A stretch of DNA of 64,000 nt from Paraperibacillus marinus (lineage in GTDB: Bacteria > Bacillota > Bacilli > Bacillales > DSM-1321): positions 4,092,001-4,156,000 of the forward strand of contig NZ_CP143542.1 of NCBI RefSeq assembly GCF_046237605.1, read 5' to 3'. A program made the translations under genes and the position numbers. A model generated the notes under the pieces. It saw only the letters and a program-made list of their open reading frames with translations, did no database searches and had not been told where the DNA came from. Shown here one piece after another: positions 24,501-32,049 of this stretch. Every line of letters starts with the position of its first letter. Within the stretch, counting starts at the first letter, position 1.

Positions 24501-26028
24501 AGAAATCATACAGGGAGTAATGCCCCGCACCCTGGATATCATGAATACGGATCTCATCCTTCTGAAGGACATAATTGAATACAGCCGCCGCGCTGTCCGT
24601 CAGGCCTGCCTTTACGGCGATTGCCTTGATCACCGTATCCCGGCTGATCACAATCGGCCCCTCATAGACCGGGCTGTCAGCTTTCGGCTCACTGCCGTCG
24701 GTTGTATAATGAATCACCGCACCCTGTGTTCTCGTGCTGAGCGCAACCTTTCCGCCCGCCGGAATCAAACCGGAGCCAGGATTGGCTGTGACCGGCTGAA
24801 CTCTGCTCGCATCCTGAATGATATCGGCCGCATCACGCGGAATCAGCTGATACACTCCTTTATAAGCACCAAGCACACCCGTGATTTCATCATAAGCAGT
24901 ACCGGCCGCAAGCAGGGAAGCATCCTGCGGGCGGATCTGGAACGTTACACCTAATGCATCCTTGGCGGTAAAAGTGCCGCTTGCCAGGGATTCCACACTA
25001 ACCTTTTTAACGGTAAGGAGTTTTCCTTCATTCTCTTCTTTAAAATCTCCCGCAGACGCAACCTGTGCCTGGGGTACTTCACCATGTCCGGTTACCGTAA
25101 CATCCGCTGCCTTCACCTCAAGCTCCAGCAGGGAATTATAATCAGCGAGCTTCCCGGAAGCCTGCACCCGGTCGCCCTGTGTCAGGTTCAAATTGGAACC
25201 ATACAGCACGAGTCCCGCCGTCTCATCCTGAATGTAAACCGTCGAACCAAATACCGCTGTAACCACACCTGCCGTCACAGCCGAACTGCCGACTGGCAGC
25301 TGGCGCACATCAGCGATGGATTTTACAGATGCAACGGTATACGTAAATTCCGCCGCATCACTGTCCTGCAGCCCATCTTTGACCGCAATCGCCTTGATGA
25401 CTGTATCTCTTTCTATTTTAATGGGATCCGAATATAGAGTGCTGCCCTTGCCAGGCGCTGAACCGTCCGTTGTATAATAAACTTGAGCTCCGTCTGTACC
25501 TGTTGTAAGGCTGACCAGCGTCCCCGCCGCCACAGCACCAGAACCAGGAGCCGCCGTGACTGCTTCCGCCTTGTTCACGTCTCCAGCTTCCACAAAATGA
25601 TAAGCCGTCGGATTCTTCAAGCCGGCTGTCGCAAAATACGCTTCAAGCGCACCGGTAATCTGCACCTTCTTGCCCAGATTATCCGGATTCGCCTTCAGAT
25701 TCAAGTCCGTCCGGATCGCACCGGAAGGCAGCTGAACCGGAATGATCTTCGTCCGGTCCGTCTCATCCGGCTTATCAGCAAGCGCCAGATTCGTATCAGC
25801 CGTAAAAGGCCCCGAATGCTTATAGGTAATCGATGTTCCAGAACCGCCATTCACGGTTCCCACAATATATCCTTCAACAGTTGCCGTTCCCGAATTATTC
25901 GCAATCGCATCTGCCACCGATATCGTACCAGCCGCATCCGCCTTCAGCCCAAACGGAACAAAAAAACTAACAACCATCGCCAAAATCAAACTCAGATTCA
26001 AAGCTCTCTTCCACCCACGTTTTCGCAT
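21520..26028 (-). CDS. Secreted multidomain nuclease: EEP plus endonuclease I domains
   Basis: This 1502-aa protein starts at ATG 26028, with GAGAGGG nine bases upstream, followed by a signal peptide ending near KADAAG. An OB-like domain comes first (about 35-150). Two chitobiase-C-terminal-like repeats are near 175 and 430 (VYYTTDGSAPGKGS; IHYTTDGSEPKADS), each with an OB-like domain. An endonuclease/exonuclease/phosphatase domain spans about 765-1085 (SYNVENFS, GLTEMQD, GDFNDFE, SDHDPVI). A cadherin-like domain is near 1230-1300. The C-terminal endonuclease-I (Bsn/YurI-like) domain covers about 1315-1502, with NREHVWAKSHGD and HHLRPTD. Two catalytic nuclease domains in one chain suggest thorough breakdown of extracellular nucleic acid. 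No sortase or SLH anchor is seen. Confidence 0.88.
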   Translation of the reverse strand: MRKRGWKRALNLSLILAMVVSFFVPFGLKADAAGTISVADAIANNSGTATVEGYIVGTVNGGSGTSITYKHSGPFTADTNLALADKPDETDRTKIIPVQLPSGAIRTDLNLKANPDNLGKKVQITGALEAYFATAGLKNPTAYHFVEAGDVNKAEAVTAAPGSGAVAAGTLVSLTTGTDGAQVYYTTDGSAPGKGSTLYSDPIKIERDTVIKAIAVKDGLQDSDAAEFTYTVASVKSIADVRQLPVGSSAVTAGVVTAVFGSTVYIQDETAGLVLYGSNLNLTQGDRVQASGKLADYNSLLELEVKAADVTVTGHGEVPQAQVASAGDFKEENEGKLLTVKKVSVESLASGTFTAKDALGVTFQIRPQDASLLAAGTAYDEITGVLGAYKGVYQLIPRDAADIIQDASRVQPVTANPGSGLIPAGGKVALSTRTQGAVIHYTTDGSEPKADSPVYEGPIVISRDTVIKAIAVKAGLTDSAAAVFNYVLQKDEIRIHDIQGAGHYSLYDFFNVPNVAGIVTKIVDANNFYMQDPKPDADDKTSEGILVYKKAHGLQTGDAVSVSGVVKEFVLEGYAEKQQTDLPVTEINASVITKTGSGQALPKAVKLGVDRTLPTEVIDNDGLKEFDPVEDGIDFYESLEGMLVEVDDAKIVAPQRYGELVVIPGNMETNTSGGGLRITEMDYNPERITIDINDEKFVAKMGDRFKGSIGGVVSYGFSAYKVLSDKAELPQFVEGGNERETTSISADNKKLTVASYNVENFSAQDADAKVTKLAQAIVSNLNQPDIIGLTEMQDNDGETNSGNTDAGESFATLINKIKELGGAAYSYTDIAPENNKDGGAPGGNIRVGFLYKADRVTLAPGTKGTATEAVGFENHKLTLNPGRIDPTNPAFQSSRKPLAAQFSFKGRSVIVVANHFNSKGGDTPLFGKVQPPVLGSEVQRMKIAGIVNGFVKDVKSKDPDANLILLGDFNDFEFSNPLKTLKGNELTNMIEKVPAEDRYSYSYQGNAQVLDHILVSNNIAPATKVDIVHINSGFMEEHGRASDHDPVIIQTTPAGEEKLPPAKDGKRLDLKRFVAKQWTVAAQDSWISLDAASMVTNGLHLKKTTTLDGEGLKNTVVVLDPTGKEAAFNFSSAEVKEVVIDSSKITEIWGAENIQSWKIEKGSDITGITFYNKNGDEVVSPLLPKKNTAPVLGVPFADKTAGLGESAVIDLKKHFQDADGDQLTFTSTAGNLSGAVLTLPTGQEGTVRVTVTASDGKAEAKGEFTLTVVKAGEAGGYYQNAEGKTGAALKAALHSIIKPQTKLTYSQITEAIKDTDEDPNNPNNVILLYTGRSQAKSAFGSGADDWNREHVWAKSHGDFGTTVGPGTDLHHLRPTDASVNSTRGNLDFDNGGKQHSECTQCYYDSDSWEPPNRVKGDIARMLFYMAVRYEGDGEIDLELANTVNNSPKPLHGKLSTLLQWNEQDPVDEFERHRNNVIFEKWQHNRNPFIDHPEWADAIWSAS

Positions 26029-26257
26029 CCCACAATCCCTCTCACATATAATTTTTCCAAAAGCGAGATCCTTCACGATATCCTGCCACTCTACCTGGTC
26101 ATGCATCCACTCCTGTTCCGTTCATGCTGTATAAGTAACTGATAACTTCATTAAATCACAAAATTGTTAAATAATTGGTAAGGTTATGTAAAGTCAGGAA
26201 GAGAGCACTATGACATTTTTTAGGAAATGGTACATTAGTCGGGATAGCGTTCCATAT

Positions 26258-26291
26258 AAAAAAGGGAAGCACCTTTAACAGCGCTTCCCCC
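26258..26291 (-). terminator. Terminator of the four-TM protein gene
   Basis: On the minus strand GGGAAGCGC pairs with GGTGCTTCCC-like sequence, followed by TTTTTT. The remaining sequence down to 26029 should contain the nuclease promoter; I cannot place it precisely. Confidence 0.7.
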
Positions 26292-26337
26292 CATCTACTA
26301 TTTCAAGCTCTTTTCTAAAAATTCATATTCAGCATTC

Positions 26338-26793
26338 TTAATTAACAGAAATAAGATGCTGGGTCCAGAGGATCCCCCATGAAACAAACCAAATAGCAAG
26401 GGGGATAAGCAGACTTTTAACTGCCTGTACCGATTGGAAAGTTGTTTCCCGCCTTTGCAGCAGCCGATCCGTAACAAAAAACAAAATAGCTGCACCTAAA
26501 CTGTAGGGAAGAAACACAAGCCCAAACCCGATATGAAGAATTCCGGAAACCACAAATTCCAGCTTCCTGCTTCCGCTTTTCTTCAAGAAATACTGTCCCG
26601 CCTTATCACTTATAATAGAAGTAACCACCCCATAAATCAGAATAACAGGAAAGCTATACATCACATAAACCCAAATCATCGTAGAAACAGAATAAAAATA
26701 AAGAGGCTCCGCAGAATTTCGCAGAAAAAACCCTAATAATATAGCAAATAAAACCCCGGAAATAGAAGCGGATACAACTTTTCTTGGCAGCAT
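26338..26793 (-). CDS. Four-TM membrane protein, unknown function
   Basis: This 151-aa protein (MLPRKVVSASISGVLFAILL...) starts at ATG with GGAGG seven bases upstream. Four membrane helices are predicted (about residues 8-24, 38-60, 82-108, 125-145), separated by short basic loops (KKSGSRK; RLLQRRE). It resembles small UPF0715-type Bacillus membrane proteins, but I cannot be sure of the family. It is monocistronic with its own terminator. Confidence 0.65.
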   Translation of the reverse strand: MLPRKVVSASISGVLFAILLGFFLRNSAEPLYFYSVSTMIWVYVMYSFPVILIYGVVTSIISDKAGQYFLKKSGSRKLEFVVSGILHIGFGLVFLPYSLGAAILFFVTDRLLQRRETTFQSVQAVKSLLIPLAIWFVSWGILWTQHLISVN

Positions 26794-27375
26794 TTTTTGG
26801 CCTCCATATATAATGAAACTTTTATTTAAATAAGGATAAGCAATAGGGTAAGACCCCGAAGACGAGGAGGCTCTGACCGCCCGCCCCGCTCCAACTGATT
26901 ACACTGGATGGAAAACAACTACTATATCCAAACACATGAAATATTATTTTCTTTTGTAAAAATAAGTTTAGTTCCTGAAGCGTTGGATATAAAGAACTTG
27001 GTAAATTAATGGTAGATTAAGGTACTACTTATAGTATCCACGATGGTAACCGAAATGGTCAATACACCATTTTACAATATTTGAAAAGGTTAACCGGTGA
27101 ATAATATGCGCATGGTATCTCCAGCAAATCTGCATCCAGGAATGGTTATTTGCTCCCCCTGGTCATTAGTATAGTAGTAGGAACCCACCATTCATTTGGC
27201 GGGTTCTTGGTTTATTTCACCTTTTTTCAGCCGAGAGATGTGAGCACACCCTCATCTTAATAATTACCCTATTTCAGCAGGATATTAAATGCCTGACATG
27301 GAATAAAGCAATGGCATTGTTATTCACCACGTCCATGCTGAATATATATCTAACAATCAGCTGCAAATGTTTTCT
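26794..27375. other. Gene-free stretch with an isolated terminator-like hairpin
   Basis: Near 26855-26895 is a GAAGACGAGGAGGCTC fragment typical of Bacillus intergenic repeats. At 27178-27215 GAACCC-CC/GG-GGGTTC forms a hairpin followed by TTGGTTTATTT. A 25-codon frame from GTG 27100 to TAG 27174 ends just before that hairpin, but its coding status is doubtful. Confidence 0.5.
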
Positions 27376-27549
27376 GTGGAAAAGGGGCGGAGCTGCATGT
27401 ATCAAACGGCCTAACAACTATGGGTAAAAATCATTTATCTTGCTGCATTCCTGCCTGCGCCTTACTCCGCTCCACCGCCTTGTTGTGTTTGTTCCTGCGC
27501 TGGTACAGGTTCTTTCCATGCAGGGGCTGCGAGCAGAAAACTCATGTTG
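27376..27549 (+). repeat. Dispersed ~170-bp element, copy 2
   Basis: It runs from GTGGAAAAGGGGCGGAGC through CTTACTCCGCTCCACCGCC and TTGTTCCTGC to GCAGAAAACTCATGTTGAT. Its right end abuts the ribosome-binding site of the deacetylase gene. Confidence 0.8.
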
Positions 27550-27570
27550 ATTTATGAGGTGATGAATGAA

Positions 27571-28722
27571 ATGAAAAAGGTTATAACATTGCTTGTACTA
27601 CTTTGCTTCCATCTGGCGGGCTGTATCCATTCAAACCGTGAAGAAGTATCCACCAAACCAAGGAACAATAGTAAAGAGGAGCAAAGGGTGCCAAAGCCGG
27701 ATTTAAAACCCCCAAGCCCCAAACCCACCCCCGCTCCACCCCCATCACAGCCAAAGGAAGAGCTTTTCGAATACAACGGACCCATCGAGCACATCTTTTT
27801 TCATCCCCTTATTGTATATCCAGAATTAGCTTTTGACGGGGATGCCATGGCTAAGGGGTATGATGATTATTTTGTGACTGTTAAAGAATTCAAGAAAATG
27901 ATTGATTCCTTGTACCGAAAAAACTATGTGCTTATAAAAATGGCTGACCTCTTTCAAGAGCAGACAATCAATGGAAAAGTTACGTTAACACAGAAGAAAC
28001 TAAAGCTGCCTAAAAACAAAAAACCCTTAATCCTCTCCGTGGATGACCTAAATTACTATCAATATATGAAAGAAAACGGAAATGCGTATAAATTGCTAAT
28101 CGATCAGGAAGGTGAACTTGCTTCCTATACTAAAGATAAAAATGGAGCTGAAAGCATCTCCCGAGACCTGGAAATCGTTCCAATCCTCAATACTTTCGTG
28201 AAGGAGCATCCCGACTTTTCCTTTAACTCAGCAAAAGGAATCCTGGCCTTAACCGGCTATGAAGGCATACTCGGTTACCGTACTCACGAATTAACGAACG
28301 AACGTTATGCTCATGAAAAAAATGAAGCGAAAAAAGTGGTTGATAAATTAAAGGAAGACGGCTGGGAATTCGCCTCCCACGGGTATGGCCATTTGAATAC
28401 AAAAAGAGTTGGCCTGCGCACGCTGAGTCATGATACGGAAAGATGGAAAAAAGAAGTAGAATCCCTCATTGGCAAAACCAATATCTATATCTACCCCTAT
28501 GGAAGCAGTGTCTTGCCAGGAGATCCCAAATTTGAAGCGTTACAAGATGATGGATTTAATATCTTTTGCTCAGTAGGGCCGAATCCTTATCTATCCACTT
28601 CCACTCAATATGCCATGATGGACCGGGTGCATATCGACGGGATAGGGTTGAAACAGCAGAAAGAGATTATGGACCGGTTTTTTGATCGTGATGAGGTGAT
28701 GGATTCTGTTCGGCCAAAGTAG
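27571..28722 (+). CDS. Lipoprotein polysaccharide deacetylase-like protein
   Basis: This 383-aa protein starts MKKVITLLVLLCFHLAGC. The ATG at 27571 is preferred because GAGGTG is nine bases upstream; a more distant ATG at 27544 lies inside the dispersed repeat. The lipobox is HLAGC, then comes a Pro-rich linker (about residues 45-65). The NodB-like domain shows SVDDLNYY (catalytic Asp pair) and FASHGYGH (metal His pair). Family knowledge: such enzymes remove acetyl groups from peptidoglycan or polysaccharide outside the cell. An insertion of about 60 residues separates the two motifs. It ends at a strong bidirectional terminator. Confidence 0.85.
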   Translation: MKKVITLLVLLCFHLAGCIHSNREEVSTKPRNNSKEEQRVPKPDLKPPSPKPTPAPPPSQPKEELFEYNGPIEHIFFHPLIVYPELAFDGDAMAKGYDDYFVTVKEFKKMIDSLYRKNYVLIKMADLFQEQTINGKVTLTQKKLKLPKNKKPLILSVDDLNYYQYMKENGNAYKLLIDQEGELASYTKDKNGAESISRDLEIVPILNTFVKEHPDFSFNSAKGILALTGYEGILGYRTHELTNERYAHEKNEAKKVVDKLKEDGWEFASHGYGHLNTKRVGLRTLSHDTERWKKEVESLIGKTNIYIYPYGSSVLPGDPKFEALQDDGFNIFCSVGPNPYLSTSTQYAMMDRVHIDGIGLKQQKEIMDRFFDRDEVMDSVRPK

Positions 28723-28744
28723 ATTAAAACATATAAACAATAAT

Positions 28745-28782
28745 TAAAAGGCCCTGGCGGACGAATCCACCAGGGCCTTTAG
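28745..28782. terminator. Bidirectional terminator, deacetylase and S-layer genes
   Basis: AAAGGCCCTGG pairs with CCAGGGCCTTT, with A/T-rich flanks on both sides. It is shared by the convergent genes ending at 28722 and 28812. Confidence 0.85.
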
Positions 28783-28811
28783 TAAAGTCAGAGTTTACAC
28801 TCTAGCTTTTA

Positions 28812-31334
28812 TTATTTTGTTTCAACACTTACAACTGTAGAAGTTGCAGGTACTGTAGCTCCACGCTTAGTGAATGTGAAGATCAGGTTACCTTTGTCTC
28901 CAGCAGCAAGAGCTCTATCTAGTACACCGTAAGCAGGTGAAGTAGTGTTGAACCAAACGTTTGCAGCTGTGCTAGCAGCAACAGTGTTTAGAGCCGCGCC
29001 AGCAAATTGAGGATCCTTAGATACCGCAACTGTTCCAAGAACAACGTCAACTCCAGTAGTGAAGTCTGCATCGTCATTTACATCAAGGTACAATGTATTT
29101 TCAGCAGTAGATCCGCCGCTAGTGAATTCGTTGATACGTACTTTAGAAGAAGTAGTCTTAGTTAGACCAACACCGGAAACGATGTCATCTCCTGCAACAT
29201 TAGTAATTGTTAATACGTCACGTGGAGTTACTACTTTTCCTACTGTAGAAAGGACGCCTGGGTTCTTCCAAGTGATGTCAGATACAGAAACAGTAGTGTC
29301 TGATACCGTTACATCGAAGTAAGCAACGTCAATTCCGTTAGCATTTTTCAATACCAGCTTAGTAGAACCAGTGATCTTACCAGTTACAACAACGTTTTCA
29401 ACATCGCCAGACACAACTGTCAGGTCAGCAACGCGAGAATCTTGTACACTTAGAGTGTAACCTTCTAGAGTAGCAGTTGCAGCATTAGCAACAGGTGTAC
29501 CGTCAAGAGTCTTAACGTATCCACCAGAAGTTGTGTACTGGTTAACTTTTACTTTAGTAGATTTAAGAGCTGCAGATCCTAGGTCAAGAGCGCTTCTTGT
29601 AGATTCGATCTTAGTAGAAGCTACCACAGACTCACCAGTTACAACTACGTCGAATTGAGCAAGAGTTGCTCCATCAACTTTCAGGTAAACTGGGAATGTA
29701 CCAGTATCAGTTCCAGCAGCGAATGAAATGCTTCCGTTTCCGTTTGCACCCACTACTAATTCTGCTGCATCAGCAGTAGCTAGTGAAGAAGCTTCAGCAA
29801 CAACTGCGTCGCCAGTAGCTACAGCGATAGGATCACCGTATTGGTCTTTTGCAGATACAGCAACATTTACAGTTGCGCCTTTAACAACATTGTAAGAAGA
29901 TTTAGCCGGAGTCAGCTTGCTTACAGTACGTGCAGCTCCGCTTACAGTGATTGTCTTAGTATAAGTTTGAAGACCTGATTTGATTGTAAGTGTAGTTGTA
30001 CCAGGTGCAACTGGAGTGATAACTCCACTAGTGCTCACTGTAGCTACGCCTACGTTAGAAGATGAATATTCGAATCCGCCAGTAGCAAAGATTGAATCTC
30101 CAGAGTTGGATAGAACATCTGTAACTTTAGCAGTTTCGCCAACTACGATAGTTGAGCTGTTCATATCGAAATCATCGCCAGTTGCAGTTGTTTTAGCATC
30201 GTTAGTCAGGACGATAGAACCGATTGGCGGTGTATCGTTAAAGTTCTTAACTTGGATGTTCTGCCAAGCTGAAGAGTAAACTTCTCCACCTTTTGTAAGA
30301 ACAACTTTTACGTTGAATGAACCGTTGTTCACAACATCTACATCAGCAGCGTCGATTTCTCCGGTTGCAGAAGTCAGTGAATTTCCAGTGAAGATTGATT
30401 TGTCAGCTTGGAATTCAACAGAATAGCCAGCAACATTCTTCAGGAAGTCAAGATCAGCAGGAGCGCCGTTTACGTTGAACTTGATTTCTTGGCCAGCAGC
30501 ATCGTCATCTACTTGAGTAGTGAAGACTGATACTGAAGATACCGCAAAGCCGAATGCTAATTTGTATTCTTTACCAGCAACAGTTACGTTGTACTCGCGG
30601 TTAAGACCAAGGTTTGAACCAAGAGTTACAGTAGCAGATTTGCCATCAGCAGAAGCTGTTACTGAAGAAACAGAGTTTCCTTCAACAGTTACGTCAGCTG
30701 CTTTAAGGTTGTTCAGGTAAAGACCTGAGATTGTAAGTGTTTTAGCAGAAGATACCGCTACGTTTGTTACTTGTGCAGTAGCAAGGTAAGCTTTCAGCTT
30801 AGCTTCAGCTGGAGCAGCATAGTTCTTAAGAAGAAGGTTGCGCTCTGTGTAGCCGTAGATTGTAGCAACGACTGATTTGAAAGCAGCGATTTTGCTTTGA
30901 AGCAATGCTTTGTTTGTTTCGTTTTCAGCAGCATCGAAAGCTACAGCTTGTTTCTTAACTGCAGCAGCAGCGTACATAGCTTTTACGTAGCTTACTGCGT
31001 ATTTTACTTTGCTGTCTTCTTTTTTAAGAAGAGTGTAGTAAGCAGTTTTGTTTTTGCCGCCTTTAGCTTTGATCAGGTTGTAGGCAGTAGCGTGAAGCTT
31101 TTTAGCTGCATCGATTTCTTTTTGTACAACTGATGCTGGAGGAGTTAGTCCTGCAAGACCAGCTTGGTAGTAAGCGTTGAATGCTTTAAGCTGTTGCTTG
31201 TTAGAAGCATCGATCGCTTTTTTGATTTGAGCATCTACAGATGTAGCTGCTTGAGATACTGGTGCTACTGCTGCGAATGCAGAAGCTGCGATTGCAGTAG
31301 CTGTTGCAAGTTTAATAGCTTTCTTTTTACTCAT
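28812..31334 (-). CDS. S-layer-like surface protein with SbsC-type N terminus
   Basis: This 840-aa protein starts MSKKKAIKLATATAIAASAF and has a signal peptide cleaved near SQAA. Residues 30-190 are helical and lysine-rich, like the secondary-cell-wall-polymer-binding part of SbsC from Geobacillus; no SLH motif is present. The rest is a chain of beta-sandwich domains, including a BIG2-like one (VATVSTSGVITPVAPGTTTL). Codon use is strongly restricted, with many GCT/GCA/ACT/GTA codons, unlike its neighbours, as expected for a very abundant protein. GAAGGGAG precedes the ATG at about 12 bp. The leader region is long and AT-rich. It probably forms or contributes to the surface layer. Confidence 0.8.
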   Translation of the reverse strand: MSKKKAIKLATATAIAASAFAAVAPVSQAATSVDAQIKKAIDASNKQQLKAFNAYYQAGLAGLTPPASVVQKEIDAAKKLHATAYNLIKAKGGKNKTAYYTLLKKEDSKVKYAVSYVKAMYAAAAVKKQAVAFDAAENETNKALLQSKIAAFKSVVATIYGYTERNLLLKNYAAPAEAKLKAYLATAQVTNVAVSSAKTLTISGLYLNNLKAADVTVEGNSVSSVTASADGKSATVTLGSNLGLNREYNVTVAGKEYKLAFGFAVSSVSVFTTQVDDDAAGQEIKFNVNGAPADLDFLKNVAGYSVEFQADKSIFTGNSLTSATGEIDAADVDVVNNGSFNVKVVLTKGGEVYSSAWQNIQVKNFNDTPPIGSIVLTNDAKTTATGDDFDMNSSTIVVGETAKVTDVLSNSGDSIFATGGFEYSSSNVGVATVSTSGVITPVAPGTTTLTIKSGLQTYTKTITVSGAARTVSKLTPAKSSYNVVKGATVNVAVSAKDQYGDPIAVATGDAVVAEASSLATADAAELVVGANGNGSISFAAGTDTGTFPVYLKVDGATLAQFDVVVTGESVVASTKIESTRSALDLGSAALKSTKVKVNQYTTSGGYVKTLDGTPVANAATATLEGYTLSVQDSRVADLTVVSGDVENVVVTGKITGSTKLVLKNANGIDVAYFDVTVSDTTVSVSDITWKNPGVLSTVGKVVTPRDVLTITNVAGDDIVSGVGLTKTTSSKVRINEFTSGGSTAENTLYLDVNDDADFTTGVDVVLGTVAVSKDPQFAGAALNTVAASTAANVWFNTTSPAYGVLDRALAAGDKGNLIFTFTKRGATVPATSTVVSVETK

Positions 31335-31823
31335 TTGGTAGACGTTCTCCCTTCGATTATGAAAAGTGTGCATTGGAATTATGTATTTGGTAAAAATAAA
31401 AACCCCAACACTTACAAACCTATGTGACTTTCGAACTAACCGTTCGTGCTTACCCTTCAAATAAGCCCTTCCAACTAGAACGAAATATTACCAGGATTAT
31501 CTTGGTTGTTTCACCAAAATGTTCCTGTAAACCTATAATAATACAATTAATTAGCAATTTCTAGCTTTTTTTTACACTTTTTCCATTACTAATCTTAGTA
31601 AAGATTACCAATTATTCTTTCATTTGTAAATAACTAATTTTCTGAGTCTTTTCGCTTATTTGGATATAGAGGTAAAATCATCCTTTTAATAGTCATATAG
31701 TTGGTCATGCTTGCGGCTTATACATTAGTACCTCTATTCCATAATTTCCATCTTATGTATGAGCGAAAATGCATCACCCTTTCCCTCTTTTGGTAACTGG
31801 TAAACTCTCTCGTAAAATTCAAA
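31335..31823 (-). promoter_or_regulatory. Long AT-rich leader and promoter region of the S-layer gene
   Basis: Nearly 490 bp without a credible gene precede the S-layer start. The stretch 31520-31700 is very AT-rich with several -10-like hexamers on the minus strand (for example near TTGTATTATTATAGG). The exact promoter cannot be fixed by eye. Long untranslated leaders are typical of S-layer genes. Confidence 0.45.
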
Positions 31824-31996
31824 CATGAGTTTTTCACTCACAACCCTTACATGGAAAGGAACCTGGGCAAAAGCAGGAATAAACACAATAAGGCGGTGGA
31901 GCGGAGTAGAGTGCGGGCATGAATGCCAGCAAGATAATTGATGTTCACCTATCTGCCCGAAGCCTATTGATCCATTCAGCTCCGCCCCTTTTCCAC
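31824..31996 (-). repeat. Dispersed ~170-bp element, copy 3 (inverted)
   Basis: On the minus strand it runs from GTGGAAAAGGGGCGGAGCTG through ACTCCGCTCCACCGCC and TTGTGTTTATTCCTGC to AAAACTCATG. It lies between the S-layer leader and the SpoIID-like gene's terminator. Confidence 0.8.
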
Positions 31997-32035
31997 AAAA
32001 AAAAAGAGCCGCATCCATTGTATGCGGCTCTCCCC
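31996..32035 (-). terminator. Terminator of the SpoIID/LytB-like gene
   Basis: AGAGCCGCAT pairs with ATGCGGCTCT, followed on the minus strand by nine T. Confidence 0.88.
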
Positions 32036-32049
32036 TTATTATTTCCTCT

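Noticed and set aside
27100..27176. 25-codon frame (MRMVSPANLHPGMVICSPWS...) before a hairpin
   Set aside because: Attractive position but too short to judge and only a weak GGTTAACC upstream; left as a note.
31734..32018. 94-codon minus-strand frame
   Set aside because: It lies across dispersed element copy 3 and the SpoIID terminator and has no ribosome-binding site.
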